From contig NZ_FRCM01000002.1 of NCBI RefSeq assembly GCF_900142915.1, positions 248,001 to 312,000 of the forward strand: DNA of 64,000 nt, written 5' to 3'. Made by a program: the position numbers and the translations under genes. The notes beneath the pieces were generated by a model, which was given only the letters and a program-made list of their open reading frames with translations, ran no database searches and was not told the DNA's origin. Every line of letters starts with the position of its first letter. Positions within the stretch are counted from its first letter, which is position 1. Below are positions 6,685-16,152 of the stretch, piece by piece. The stretch is from Mucilaginibacter sp. OK098. GTDB taxonomy: Bacteria; Bacteroidota; Bacteroidia; Sphingobacteriales; Sphingobacteriaceae.

Positions 6685-9243
6685 TTAATTAAATCCGCCG
6701 TTTAAGCTCTGAGAAATTGAGAAATGGAACTGGCCTCTGTTAGCATCCGGAATCCCCGGTATCTTATCAAATCCATATCCATAATCCAAACCAAGCAACC
6801 CAAAAATAGGTAAAAATATCCTGGCTCCAACTCCTACTGAACGTTTTACGTTGAAAGGGTCAAATTTATTAAAAGAATTCCAAACATTTCCACCTTCTGC
6901 AAATGCTAATAAAAATATAGTTGCCGATTGCCCCTGTATAACAGGATGACGAACTTCCATCGTGTATTTATTATAAATTGCACTACCCGGGTTGGTATCG
7001 GCAGTATAATGTGTTCCTTCAGGAATTATTGAGAAGTTTTGATAACCTCTTAAACCTATGATCTCACTACCCTGTAAAAACTGGTAGCTCTGCATACCAT
7101 CACCACCCAATTTAAACCTTTCGAAAGGGGATGGACCAACTTCTGTGTTGTACTGCCCCAAAAAGCCAAATCTTACCTGCGACATCAATACCAGCTTGCC
7201 TGTTAGCCTTGTAAACCATTGTGCATCATATTTAAATTTATAATACTCAACAAAATGGTACCGCTGCTCCGGAGTGGCTATTTTATAATTGATATTGTTA
7301 AACAATGAATATGGCGGCGTAGCCTGTACAGTAAATTTAATGTTTGATCCTGATGTAGGATAAATTGGCTGATCAACTGAGTTTCGGCTTAACTCCTGGG
7401 TTAGCTTAATATTAAACGATGTTCCGTTTGAAAATAAATAACCCGTATAGTTATCCAAATTATAGTGGTCAAAGTTTAGCGAGTAGTTTAACTGGAAATA
7501 GTTATCAGGCCAGTTTAATTTTTTACCCAGGGTAACGCCAATACCATTTATACGCAATTTATTGTACAGCGGGTTAGTTGTTGCATAATACTGACCAGTT
7601 GAACTTAACTGGGTATAAGCCGATAATGCAAAATAGATTGGTTTTTTACCCCCAAGCCATGGCTCAGAAAACGTAAACGAAAAGTTTTGATAAGTACGCC
7701 CGCTTGATTGGCCTCTTAAGCTCAATTTCTGCCCGTCACCTTTTGGCAATGGCTTATAAGCTTTAAGGTGAAACAGGTTACGGAGCGAAAAGTTATTAAA
7801 GGTAAGCCCAAGCGTACCCACTAACTGGCCGCCACCAAAACCACCCGATAATTCAATCTGATCCGATGGTTTTTCAACCACATTGTACACAATATCAACT
7901 GTACCATCCTGGGGGTTAATATTGGTTGGCTTAGGTTCGGTCTTCTGCTCGTCAAAGTTACCTAACTGTCCAATTTCGCGCGTGCTTCGTATTAACAGCT
8001 CCTTATTAAACTTCTGTCCGGGTTTTGTTCTTATCTCACGCATAACCACTTTATCATTGGTTACATCGTTACCTTTTAAAATAACCCTGTTAATGGTGTA
8101 CTGCGGTCCTTCATAAACACGCAGATCCATATCTACCGTATCGTTATATATTTTTGTTTGTACCGGGTCGGCAGAGTAAGTAAGGTAACCATCGTTCAGG
8201 TAAAATGAGGAGATATCATCATTATCCGGTGTGGGGCCGGTTAACCTTTTATTTAATTCCTCTTCGCTAAATATATCGCCCTTCTTTATTTTCAGGATCT
8301 TATTTAGTATATCGGCAGGATATTTTGCGTTACCAGACCATTTGATGTTACCAAAGTAATACTTGTGGCCTTCAAACACTTTTAATTTAACACCTACTGT
8401 ATTAGGGCCTGTTTTAAAAATTGAATCACTTACAATTTCAGCATCTCTGTATCCCCTGCCCTGCATTTTTGTTACCAGGTTCAGTTTATCCTCATCATAT
8501 TTATCTTGCTTGAATTTTTTCGAGCCAAAAATGTTATAGAACTTTCTTTTACGCGTTTTGCTCAGGTATTTTCTTAATTTCTTTTGCGAGAAATCTTTAT
8601 TCCCTTCAAAGGTAACATCAGATATCATTACCTTTTTATGCTTATCAATTGCTACATCAAGGATCACGCTATTTGCATCACCCGGATCTTTCCGCTGCTT
8701 AATAGTTACCGTGGTATTTAAAAAACCTTTTTCATTAAAGTGTTTTTTAATGATAGCTGTAGATGTACTTATAAGGTTTGCGTTAACAATTTTATAGGTT
8801 TTGTCTGACAGCTTTTTCTGAACGTCGTCAATCTCGCCCTTGCGGATCCCGGTTAAGTGTAGGCGCGATAAACGCGGAAGCTCGGTAACAGCAATTTCAA
8901 GGTAAATAGTATCCAGTACTATTTTTGTGATATTTAACTGCACATCCTCAAACAAACCCTGCGAATACATGTTTTTAATTACGTTGGCATTCGCTTCGCC
9001 CGGCAGGTTTATATGGTCGCCCTTATTTAACTTTGATATGGTTAGCAATACATCTTTATCAAGCGATTTTGTACCGGTGATGGTAATACCCCCAATAATA
9101 AAATCTTTTGGTTCAAGATAACTTAAACTATCAGCAGGTAAAGTTGATTTTGGCAGCGAATATTTGGGCTGGCTCCCTGGGATTTGAGCCAGGGCAGCAG
9201 TACTTATCACAGTGAAAAGAATAGCAAAAAAGTATTTATTCAT
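6685..9243 (-). CDS. bamA: outer-membrane protein assembly factor BamA
   Basis: 852 aa, Omp85 family. Signal peptide ends at STAALAQ. POTRA repeats occupy roughly residues 45-455 (ITGTKSLDKDVLLTISKL, VTFEGNKDFSQKKLRKYLS, VILKGNDVTNDKVVMREI). A 16-strand barrel follows. The conserved loop-6 type motif is represented by LGGDGMQSYQF / IGLRGY. Catalyses folding and insertion of beta-barrel proteins in the outer membrane and is essential. It is followed by two Skp genes and preceded by uppS, the usual Bacteroidota arrangement. Confidence 0.97.
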   Translation of the reverse strand: MNKYFFAILFTVISTAALAQIPGSQPKYSLPKSTLPADSLSYLEPKDFIIGGITITGTKSLDKDVLLTISKLNKGDHINLPGEANANVIKNMYSQGLFEDVQLNITKIVLDTIYLEIAVTELPRLSRLHLTGIRKGEIDDVQKKLSDKTYKIVNANLISTSTAIIKKHFNEKGFLNTTVTIKQRKDPGDANSVILDVAIDKHKKVMISDVTFEGNKDFSQKKLRKYLSKTRKRKFYNIFGSKKFKQDKYDEDKLNLVTKMQGRGYRDAEIVSDSIFKTGPNTVGVKLKVFEGHKYYFGNIKWSGNAKYPADILNKILKIKKGDIFSEEELNKRLTGPTPDNDDISSFYLNDGYLTYSADPVQTKIYNDTVDMDLRVYEGPQYTINRVILKGNDVTNDKVVMREIRTKPGQKFNKELLIRSTREIGQLGNFDEQKTEPKPTNINPQDGTVDIVYNVVEKPSDQIELSGGFGGGQLVGTLGLTFNNFSLRNLFHLKAYKPLPKGDGQKLSLRGQSSGRTYQNFSFTFSEPWLGGKKPIYFALSAYTQLSSTGQYYATTNPLYNKLRINGIGVTLGKKLNWPDNYFQLNYSLNFDHYNLDNYTGYLFSNGTSFNIKLTQELSRNSVDQPIYPTSGSNIKFTVQATPPYSLFNNINYKIATPEQRYHFVEYYKFKYDAQWFTRLTGKLVLMSQVRFGFLGQYNTEVGPSPFERFKLGGDGMQSYQFLQGSEIIGLRGYQNFSIIPEGTHYTADTNPGSAIYNKYTMEVRHPVIQGQSATIFLLAFAEGGNVWNSFNKFDPFNVKRSVGVGARIFLPIFGLLGLDYGYGFDKIPGIPDANRGQFHFSISQSLNGGFN

Positions 9244-9306
9244 TCGAATATTTTAGTGGGCTAAAAATAATTTATACAGTTGTTAAAAAGTGTTAAAGTT
9301 AAAAAT

Positions 9307-10047
9307 TTAGTTGACCTGCTCGCTTGTCATCCCAAAACGGCGTTCCCGTTTTTGATAATCAAGTATAGCTTCATACAGGTCTTCCTTGCGGAAATCAGGC
9401 CATAACTTTGTTGTAAAATACAATTCGGCATATGCAATTTGCCACAGCAGGTAGTTACTTATGCGATGTTCGCCGCTTGTTCTTATCAGCAGTTCGGGGT
9501 TGGGCATGCCATTGGTATATAAGTTATTTTCAAAAGTCTCCTCATCAATGTCCTCAATATTTAACTCACCACTTTGCACTTTAATAGCAATGCTTTTAGC
9601 TGCGCTTACAATTTCGCGGCGCGAACTGTAACTTAAAGCAAGCGTAAGCACAAGCCCGGTGTTAGCACTGGTTTGGTTAATTGCATTATTTAGTTCCCTG
9701 CGGGCCTTATCAGGCAGCATTTCTAAATCGCCAATTGCCTTTAAACGCACATTTTTTTCCATAAAGTTTCTTATTTCTTTATGAATGGTACTTACCATCA
9801 GTTCCATAATGGCCATAACTTCAAGCTTTGGCCGGTTCCAGTTTTCTGACGAAAAGGTATAAAGCGTTAGATATTTTAAATTAAGCAGCGTAGCTCCTTC
9901 AACCACATCCCTAACCGAAAGCACTCCATTATGATGGCCGAATATTCTCAATTTGCCTTTTTCTTTTGCCCAACGCCCGTTACCATCCATAATAATAGCT
10001 ATGTGCTGCGGCAATTTTAACAAATCAATCTGATCCTTATATCCCAT
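9307..10047 (-). CDS. uppS: isoprenyl transferase (undecaprenyl diphosphate synthase)
   Basis: 246 aa from the ATG at 10047, which gives the family's usual N-terminus GYKDQIDLLKLPQHIAIIMD. An ATG at 10092 in the same frame would add 15 unusual residues. Condenses isopentenyl diphosphate units onto farnesyl diphosphate to make the C55 lipid carrier for peptidoglycan and polysaccharide. The catalytic Asp lies in IIMDGNGRWA; the TLYTFSSENWNRP and RTSGEHRISNYLLWQ motifs are intact. It lies 63 bp upstream of bamA. Confidence 0.96.
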   Translation of the reverse strand: MGYKDQIDLLKLPQHIAIIMDGNGRWAKEKGKLRIFGHHNGVLSVRDVVEGATLLNLKYLTLYTFSSENWNRPKLEVMAIMELMVSTIHKEIRNFMEKNVRLKAIGDLEMLPDKARRELNNAINQTSANTGLVLTLALSYSSRREIVSAAKSIAIKVQSGELNIEDIDEETFENNLYTNGMPNPELLIRTSGEHRISNYLLWQIAYAELYFTTKLWPDFRKEDLYEAILDYQKRERRFGMTSEQVN

Positions 10048-10256
10048 TATAACGTTTATTAAATGCCGTAACGTGGCTTTATAAAGCATCATTTATTAAA
10101 AAATGCCCTATAATATACGTTCCCGGTTAATAAATTATTAAAATCTAACCGGGTTTTGGCCCCATTCTCAACAACTTGTGCTGTTTTTTTCAGGGGACAA
10201 AGGTAAAAACTTAATTGTAGTTTTTTTATTATGAGGAAGGAAAAGAATTTTTGAGG

Positions 10257-10404
10257 AAGTTGATTGAGTGAGTGGTTGAATGAGTGAGTGGTTTTTCAGG
10301 CGTAAAATCATGAAAAATGTTGATTGAGCCGGTGATTGAATGAGCTGGTAATTATTTTTTCAACTCAATCAACCTAATCTAACTCAATCAACTTAATCAA
10401 CCAA
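10257..10404. repeat. word-repeat hairpin, TTGATTGAGTT family; fills the uppS-exbD gap
   Basis: The left arm (10257-10310) repeats TTGATTGAGTGAGTGG words. The right arm (10360-10404) holds CAACTCAATCAACCTAATC. It runs up to the exbD stop codon at 10405-10407. The rest of the 357-bp gap between exbD and uppS shows no gene. Confidence 0.8.
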
Positions 10405-10920
10405 TTAATAGATCCCCTTTTCCTTTAACATATTGATATCTTTTGCTGAGATGGTAGCAATAGCATAGGATGGTACTTTGGTAATATTTACTTCATCAAG
10501 CGCATCTACCAGGTTTTCATATACCGAATGTTCGGCTGGTTTAATTAATACCATCATTGTTTTACCTGTTGAAGCATACACCTGTTTGGTCATTTCAAGT
10601 ATTGCGGTGCGGATCTGTGTGCCATAGCCGGTAAGTTTTGGTACTGTTAAAGGCTTATCGGCCATACCTAAATAATACACTGCCTGGTTTTTTGTGCCAA
10701 GACAAATGGTCATAGTGGTTTTGTCAGAAACAGCACCCGGGGGGCCACCAGCCGGCATAGCCACATCCATTTTACGCGGTTTCTGAAACGATGTGGTGAG
10801 CATAAAAAATGTGATCAGTAAAAATGCAAGATCAACCATTGCAGTCAGATCTACACGAACAGGCATTCTTTTCACGCGTTTGCCGCCTGATTTTCCGGAG
10901 GATTGTGCTAACTCAGCCAT
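10405..10920 (-). CDS. exbD: ExbD/TolR-family biopolymer transporter
   Basis: 171 aa from the ATG at 10920 (start MAELAQSSGKSGG). One N-terminal membrane segment (residues about 25-45: VDLTAMVDLAFLLITFFML) contains the conserved functional Asp of ExbD/TolR. The rest is periplasmic. It normally works with ExbB and TonB to energise outer-membrane receptors with the proton-motive force, but no exbB or tonB is nearby. It stands between uppS and the DUF6089 gene, which I expect to be neighbours in relatives, and is flanked on its 3' side by a word repeat. A frame extends upstream to 10962 but lacks family support. Confidence 0.9.
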   Translation of the reverse strand: MAELAQSSGKSGGKRVKRMPVRVDLTAMVDLAFLLITFFMLTTSFQKPRKMDVAMPAGGPPGAVSDKTTMTICLGTKNQAVYYLGMADKPLTVPKLTGYGTQIRTAILEMTKQVYASTGKTMMVLIKPAEHSVYENLVDALDEVNITKVPSYAIATISAKDINMLKEKGIY

Positions 10921-11166
10921 GATGTTAAAGATTAAGGTTAAATAATTGGTTACCAACGGCAAACAGATGCAGCTGATTTACAATACAACGCAGCTGATGA
11001 AAGTTTATTGCAACAATGATGCATTTAAATTAAGATTTATAAGATGTGCGGATTTTTCGGATAGCTGGCGATCTAAAATTTGAACCCCAGAAAAAATCAA
11101 TACATTTTGAACTCAGGATCAATTTCAAAAGTCCTTCGGTAATCTTTTAAATCCAAGGAATCCTGG

Positions 11167-11952
11167 TTATTGAAAATAACACTTCTGCGTTACAAAAGTA
11201 TAGGAAATGGTGATTTGAGAAAAGAAATAGGTATCGTGCGGCCGCAAGTCGCCCCTCTGTGTGCCCGCACTGCCAATATAAACGCCTGTTTTTTCGCCAG
11301 ACCGATCACCCAGCGCCCTTGCTATTTTACCTTGTTTACTTTTAACGGCATAATTGCCGCTTACATCGTCCAGGTAATCAGTGTTCGTGTTGCGGTAACC
11401 TAATTCGGCGCCAAGGGTAAATTTACCCATAATATTATACTTAACGCCAGCACCGTATAAAGGGGAGATAGCATTCGAAGAATACCCGGTATGTTCCCCT
11501 TCGGTTCTGTATAATCTTAATGCATAGGTCTGCCCCTTGTATATTGTACTGGGGTAATACCTGGCTAAAGCAACGCCAAGAAAAATATAAGGTGTAAATT
11601 TATTTTTGCCGGCTTCTGGAATATAATGCATAAAATTAAACTCCCCTATAATACTTGCTTCATATATAGGAGTTGTGAAGCTTAAATTCCTTTTTCTGAA
11701 TTGCTGATTGCTTGAATTACTATCTGCAGCGCTTATTTGTCCGAAAGCGCCATTTAACCTGGCCGATAAATAACCGTTAAAGTTTCTCTTTACAAATCCG
11801 CCAATGGAATAACCGCTAATTTTAATAGGATTATTGGGATTCAGATCGCCAATATAGCCTGCACCGCCTAAAGCACCGCCAATTTCCCAGGTTTGCGCCT
11901 TTAAATTAAATGATATAAAAACTAAAAATATAAATAGTACAAATTTAGGCAT
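11167..11952 (-). CDS. DUF6089 outer-membrane beta-barrel protein
   Basis: 261 aa with signal peptide (FISFNLKAQ). It starts with TWEIGGALGGAGYIGDLNP, which I recognise from DUF6089 proteins located between nadK and uppS in Bacteroidota. Alternating hydrophobic strands suggest an 8-stranded outer-membrane barrel. Conserved context with bamA and skp hints at a role in envelope assembly, but no activity is known. It lies 9 bp after nadK and is probably co-transcribed. The 205-bp gap to exbD contains degenerate repeat words but no gene. Confidence 0.85.
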   Translation of the reverse strand: MPKFVLFIFLVFISFNLKAQTWEIGGALGGAGYIGDLNPNNPIKISGYSIGGFVKRNFNGYLSARLNGAFGQISAADSNSSNQQFRKRNLSFTTPIYEASIIGEFNFMHYIPEAGKNKFTPYIFLGVALARYYPSTIYKGQTYALRLYRTEGEHTGYSSNAISPLYGAGVKYNIMGKFTLGAELGYRNTNTDYLDDVSGNYAVKSKQGKIARALGDRSGEKTGVYIGSAGTQRGDLRPHDTYFFSQITISYTFVTQKCYFQ

Positions 11953-11961
11953 CCGGTAAAT

Positions 11962-12843
11962 TTAGTAGTTTCGAACATCTAGTCCCCATAACAGTTTGTT
12001 TCTTAACGTTGATAAATAACTTTCATTATTTAAACGGATAAGGTTTAATCTGAAACCAGCCTTACTTACCTGGAAACGCATGGTTTTATCAATTATTGCC
12101 GTTCGCGAATCGCACGAGACAAGGTAATTGTTGCTGCGGCATTCAACATCAAAGGCCAGTATGCTGGTATCAGGTAATACTATGGGCCTTACATTTAAAT
12201 TATGGGGGGCATTTGGCGTTAAAACAATACTGTTTGATTCAGGGAAAATAATAGGGCCACCACAGCTTAACGAGTACGCGGTTGACCCTGTTGAGGTAGA
12301 TATAATGATCCCATCGCCCCAATAAGAATTTAAAAATTCCTGGTCTAAAAAAACGTGCGTGGTTATCATTGCCGCATCATCACGTTTATGGATGGTAATA
12401 TCATTAAGGGCAAAGTTATCCCTTCCAAATATTTCCTGCTCCGAATCAATGCACAGCAATTCCCGGCTGTCTATCGAAAATTGTTTATTTACAACTGCAT
12501 AAATAGCCGCATCAATGTCGTTTTTATTAATACTTGCCAAAAAGCCGAGCCGGCCAAAATTTATCCCGATAACAGGTATGCCCGAATCGCGGATCACGGT
12601 AACCATATCCAACAGGGTACCATCACCGCCAAGCGTTAAAAACAGGTCGACAAAATTTTTCAGCTGAGCAGTGTTATCCAGTACGCTATATTTTACAGTC
12701 TTAATATTTTCCTGCACAAAATCGTGAAGCTGCGGATGAACATAAATTTCAACACCATGTTGCACCAGGTTATCAAATACCTGCTGGATATAAGGCACCA
12801 CCACCGGGTCATTAAATTGCCTGCCGTAAACTGCTATTCTCAT
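11962..12843 (-). CDS. nadK: NAD kinase
   Basis: 293 aa. Phosphorylates NAD to NADP in the cytoplasm. The GGDGTLLD motif (about residue 73, catalytic Asp) and the NE/D-type motif FALNDITIH are intact, as is the glycine-rich DGIIISTSTGSTAYSLSCGGPII. Length is typical. A word-repeat hairpin of the CATTGGTCATTAGT family touches its start codon. It is followed closely by the DUF6089 barrel gene. Confidence 0.97.
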   Translation of the reverse strand: MRIAVYGRQFNDPVVVPYIQQVFDNLVQHGVEIYVHPQLHDFVQENIKTVKYSVLDNTAQLKNFVDLFLTLGGDGTLLDMVTVIRDSGIPVIGINFGRLGFLASINKNDIDAAIYAVVNKQFSIDSRELLCIDSEQEIFGRDNFALNDITIHKRDDAAMITTHVFLDQEFLNSYWGDGIIISTSTGSTAYSLSCGGPIIFPESNSIVLTPNAPHNLNVRPIVLPDTSILAFDVECRSNNYLVSCDSRTAIIDKTMRFQVSKAGFRLNLIRLNNESYLSTLRNKLLWGLDVRNY

Positions 12844-12965
12844 TGGTTATTTGTCATTAGTCATTTGTCATTGGGTCATTTGGGCAGGTCAGCGGTATGG
12901 TCAAATGTGCTTATAAATTATCTAACATTTCAAAAATGACTAATGACCAATGCCTAATGACCAAC
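12844..12965. repeat. word-repeat hairpin, CATTGGTCATTAGT family
   Basis: Left arm 12844-12890 (TTTGTCATTAGTCATTTGTC), right arm 12934-12965 (AATGACTAATGACCAATGCC). It fills the whole gap between the CBS gene stop and the nadK ATG. It shares an exact 27-mer with 2067-2093. Confidence 0.85.
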
Positions 12966-13628
12966 CTACAAATTAAGGTAATTCATCAACGAATTATACC
13001 TGTCCCTTGAGTTGTCATTATCATCGGTATGATTAAACGTAGCTTTTATATCATACTCGTAACGCAAAAAGGTGGCTATTATAGTTGATATATCCTGCTT
13101 GTTTACCTTAAGGGTAACCTCCATTCGTGTTGAATCAGGAAAGGTGCGCACGTATGAGCTTAGGATCTGAGCGTTATCAGATTCTACAATTTGCGCCATG
13201 TGCGCCAGCGAATTGTTTTTATTGTTGATCTCCAGTACAATTATGCCGCCCGGCTGTTCAACAGATGTAAGCGCGGCAAAGTACTTGGTAAGTGAATTTA
13301 TGGTAATAAGGCCCGAATAGTTCTTATTGGCATCAAGCACGGGCACTACAGTTAGTTGTCTTTCATTAAACAGGCGGATAACATCATAAATATGTTGTTC
13401 TTCCAGTACATAAGGGTTAACCAGCGAAAGCGCCAAAGCGCCTACAGGGGTTTGAAAATCACTTTCGCCCGCCAGGTCATTTTCTGATAGCAGGCCCAAA
13501 AACTGGTCTTCGTTTACAATTGGCAAATGGCGGATGCGAAATTCAACCATACGGTCAACTGCCTTCTGGATACTATCAGAAGTGTGTACCGGTGGTATTG
13601 CATCAGCTATCAGTTCAATTGCAAACAT
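12966..13628 (-). CDS. CBS-domain protein
   Basis: 220 aa. Two CBS motifs are visible at residues about 1-60 (PPVHTSDSIQKAVDRMVEFRIRH with HLPIVNEDQFLGLLSENDL) and 70-120 (VVPVLDANKNYSGLITINSL), forming a Bateman pair that usually binds adenine nucleotides. The remaining 100 residues (GGIIVLEINNKNNSLAHMAQ) look ACT-like. It is probably a cytoplasmic regulator or sensor. It lies between nadK and an alpha/beta hydrolase (4-bp gap), and its link to nadK is conserved in relatives to my knowledge. Ligand unknown. Confidence 0.88.
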   Translation of the reverse strand: MFAIELIADAIPPVHTSDSIQKAVDRMVEFRIRHLPIVNEDQFLGLLSENDLAGESDFQTPVGALALSLVNPYVLEEQHIYDVIRLFNERQLTVVPVLDANKNYSGLITINSLTKYFAALTSVEQPGGIIVLEINNKNNSLAHMAQIVESDNAQILSSYVRTFPDSTRMEVTLKVNKQDISTIIATFLRYEYDIKATFNHTDDNDNSRDRYNSLMNYLNL

Positions 13629-13632
13629 ATAT

Positions 13633-14397
13633 TTATTTTGATTTTATCTTATCTAAAAATACCTTTAAATACTTGTTAAACTCTTCAGGCTGCTCCATCA
13701 TAGGCGCATGCCCGCATTTATCTATCCAGTGTAATTCCGAATCGGGCAATAGCTCATTAAACTCTATTGCAACCTCCGGAGGTGTAATTTTATCATCCCT
13801 GCCCCATATCAACGACACCGGGATCTTAATTTTGTACAGATCCTTATTCATGTTATGGCGGATAGCCGATTTAGCCATAGCCAGGATCCGGATTACGCTG
13901 TGCCTGTCGTTTATAATTCTATATACGTCATCAACCAGCTCTTTGGTTGCCGTTGCCGGGTCATAAAATGTATATTCAACCTTTTCCTTTACAAAATCAT
14001 AACTTTCCCTTCTTGGGAACGATCCGCCAAAGGCATTTTCATACAAGCCTGAGCTACCGGTTAACACCAATGCCTTAACAAGTGTGGGATGCGCCAATAC
14101 GTATATTAAACCAACATGACCACCCAGTGAATTGCCAAGCAAGGTTATATCTGTTAGCTTTTTATACTTTATAAACTTGTGTACGTACTTGGCCATACTT
14201 TTTACCCCGGTAGTTAACAGCGGCAAATCATATATAGGCAATATAGGTATAATTACCCGGTACTGCCCTCTAAACCCTTCTATTACCTTATCCCAGTTGC
14301 TTAATGCACCCATTAAACCATGTAACAGTAACAAAACCTCGCCTTCGCCCTCATCGATATAACTAAAACCATGTTCCTCTTTAAGCACGAAATCCAT
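13633..14397 (-). CDS. alpha/beta-fold hydrolase
   Basis: 254 aa. The nucleophile elbow GNSLGGH (about residue 92), an oxyanion HG in LLLLHGLMG, an acid in LIWGRDDKITP, and the catalytic His in DKCGHAPMMEQPEEF are all present. Cytoplasmic, no signal peptide. Substrate is unknown; the closest-looking families are MhpC-type esterases and lactonases. It is 4 bp upstream of the CBS-domain gene, so the two are probably co-expressed. Confidence 0.9.
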   Translation of the reverse strand: MDFVLKEEHGFSYIDEGEGEVLLLLHGLMGALSNWDKVIEGFRGQYRVIIPILPIYDLPLLTTGVKSMAKYVHKFIKYKKLTDITLLGNSLGGHVGLIYVLAHPTLVKALVLTGSSGLYENAFGGSFPRRESYDFVKEKVEYTFYDPATATKELVDDVYRIINDRHSVIRILAMAKSAIRHNMNKDLYKIKIPVSLIWGRDDKITPPEVAIEFNELLPDSELHWIDKCGHAPMMEQPEEFNKYLKVFLDKIKSK

Positions 14398-14517
14398 ATA
14401 AATTTATAAAGTTTAAATTCCTAAAACGGCCATTAAATAAGGCCAATAAGTAACATTAAATATTTCCGCTATAAAAATAGCTTATTGATTGTTAGATGCA
14501 AGTTTTAATGTTTATTT

Positions 14518-14600
14518 AGTTGATTAAGTTTGATTAAGTTGATTGAGTTATTTAATATTAAAACTTAATCAACCACTCACTTAATCAACTTAATCAACCC
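14518..14600. repeat. word-repeat hairpin, TTGATTAAGTT family
   Basis: Left arm 14519-14549 (GTTGATTAAGTTTGATTAAG), right arm 14561-14600 (CTTAATCAACTTAATCAACC). The TGA stop of yqeY (14594-14596) is the first word of the minus-strand arm. Confidence 0.85.
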
Positions 14601-15043
14601 AAAAGTTGTTTCACCACTTCCGATATAGTTCTTCCATCTGCCTGGCCGGCAAGCTCTTTGTTGGCAATGCCCATCACTTTTCCCATATCGCTTACTGAGG
14701 TTGCACCAACACGGCTTATTACTTCCTCCAGGTAACCTTCAATTTCAAAACGGGTCATTTGCGTTGGCAGGTACGGCTCAATCACTTTCATTTCTTCAAT
14801 TTCTATCTGGTACAGATCATCGCGGTTTTGCGTTTTATAGATCTCGGCCGATTCCTTGCGCTGTTTAACCAATTTTTGCAGCACTTTAATTTCGGCTTCC
14901 TGGGTTAATTCTTCAGCGGCGCCTTTTTCGGTACGGGCCAAAAGCAAAGCAGATTTTATTGCCCGCAAACCCCTTAAACGGTCTGCCTGTTTAGCCAGCA
15001 TAGCTTGTTTTATATCCTGGTCTATTTGATTTATTAGTGACAT
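14594..15043 (-). CDS. GatB/YqeY-domain protein
   Basis: 149 aa, full length for the YqeY family. It has a helical N-terminal domain (IDQDIKQAMLAKQADRLRGLRAIKSALL) and a C-terminal GatB-tail domain (DMGKVMGIANKELAGQADGR). It resembles the tRNA-binding tail of the GatB amidotransferase subunit. A role in tRNA-dependent amidation is assumed but unproven. Stands alone between two repeat blocks. Confidence 0.93.
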   Translation of the reverse strand: MSLINQIDQDIKQAMLAKQADRLRGLRAIKSALLLARTEKGAAEELTQEAEIKVLQKLVKQRKESAEIYKTQNRDDLYQIEIEEMKVIEPYLPTQMTRFEIEGYLEEVISRVGATSVSDMGKVMGIANKELAGQADGRTISEVVKQLLG

Positions 15044-15052
15044 GTTTTTTCT

Positions 15053-15084
15053 ATTTCGGATTTCGAATGTTCGATTTCGGATTT
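15053..15084. repeat. 32-bp repeat TTTCGGATTTCGAATG type, copy 1
   Basis: A 32-nt sequence built from ATTTCGGATTTCGAATG words. An identical 32-mer occurs in inverted orientation at 21080-21111. It lies 9 bp upstream of yqeY. Confidence 0.85.
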
Positions 15085-15111
15085 TTAATTACTGAATTAT
15101 TTATTTGTTAG

Positions 15112-15260
15112 CCGAAAATCGGAAAAGTCCGAAAGTCCGGAAGATATTTATATTGATGTTTAGCTTTATGTTAACTCTTTGTACTATTTGCCTTTCTGAC
15201 TTTTCTATCTTTCTGACTCTCCTGTCTTTCGGACTTTCGGTCTTTACTGACTTTCCCGAC
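15112..15260. repeat. word-repeat hairpin, GTCCGAAAGTCC family
   Basis: Left arm 15112-15145 (AAAAGTCCGAAAGTCCGG). Right part 15195-15260 is rich in TTTCTGACTTTTC and TTTCGGACTTTCGG words. It reaches the SDR stop codon. The SDR 3' end also holds an 18-bp palindrome at 15262-15279 (CACGATCT-AA-AGATCGTG). Confidence 0.75.
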
Positions 15261-16019
15261 TCACGATCTAAAGATCGTGGTAGCATTTGCCTGCGCTGTT
15301 GCCATTACAATCATATCGTTAATATTAACATGTTTAGGGCGCGAAACCACAAACCATATTGTTTCGGCTATATCATCTGCAACAAGGGGTTCAAAGCCAT
15401 CATAAACTTTCTTCGCCCGTTCTTTATCACCCTTAAACCGCACTTCCGAAAACTCTGTTTCAACTGCTCCCGGATGTATTGCCGTAACCTTTATGCCGTA
15501 TGGCAGCAGGTCAATCCGCATCCCTTTATTTAAGGCATCAACAGCATATTTGCTTGCGCAATATACATTACCGTTAGCATAAACTTCTTTTCCAGCTATT
15601 GATCCTATATTAATAATGTGTCCCTGCTTGTTATCAATCATCCAGTTAGCTACTATTTTGCTTACATACAGCAAGCCTTTAACATTGGTATCAATCATGG
15701 TGTCCCAATCATCAAGGCTGCCATTTTGAATAGGATCAAGCCCCTGACTTAAGCCGGCACTATTAATAAGCACATCCACCTTTTTCCATTTGGCAGGCAG
15801 GGCTTCAAGGTTGTCTTTAACTTCATCCCTGTTCCTAACGTCAAACTGCGATACGGCAACTTCAACGTTATACTTGGTATTTAATTTTTTCGCCAAATTT
15901 TCCAACCTGTCAAGTCTTCTTCCTGTTAGTACCAGGTTATACTTTTCACGTGCGAATAAATGAGCACAGGCCTCTCCTATTCCCGAGGTTGCTCCTGTTA
16001 TTAATGCAATTTTAGCCAT
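15261..16019 (-). CDS. short-chain dehydrogenase/reductase
   Basis: 252 aa, classical SDR. Nucleotide-binding GATSGIGEA at residues 8-16, NSAG in LINSAGLSQG, and the catalytic Tyr-Lys in YCASKYAV with the preceding Ser (GSIAGKEVY). It most resembles YdfG-type NADP-dependent oxidoreductases acting on serine or 3-hydroxy acids, but substrate cannot be read from sequence. Monocistronic. Downstream lies a word repeat; upstream lies an inverted-repeat element. Confidence 0.93.
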   Translation of the reverse strand: MAKIALITGATSGIGEACAHLFAREKYNLVLTGRRLDRLENLAKKLNTKYNVEVAVSQFDVRNRDEVKDNLEALPAKWKKVDVLINSAGLSQGLDPIQNGSLDDWDTMIDTNVKGLLYVSKIVANWMIDNKQGHIINIGSIAGKEVYANGNVYCASKYAVDALNKGMRIDLLPYGIKVTAIHPGAVETEFSEVRFKGDKERAKKVYDGFEPLVADDIAETIWFVVSRPKHVNINDMIVMATAQANATTIFRS

Positions 16020-16152
16020 ATATAGGTAACTATTGCAGCGAAATTATGTTTTTGATTGGAATAAGTTGTCATTTATTGGCAATGAATTGGTAATTAAACC
16101 ACATATGCAGCACATTGATGGCATTGCATTGGCGTTAATATCGCGCGCAGAA

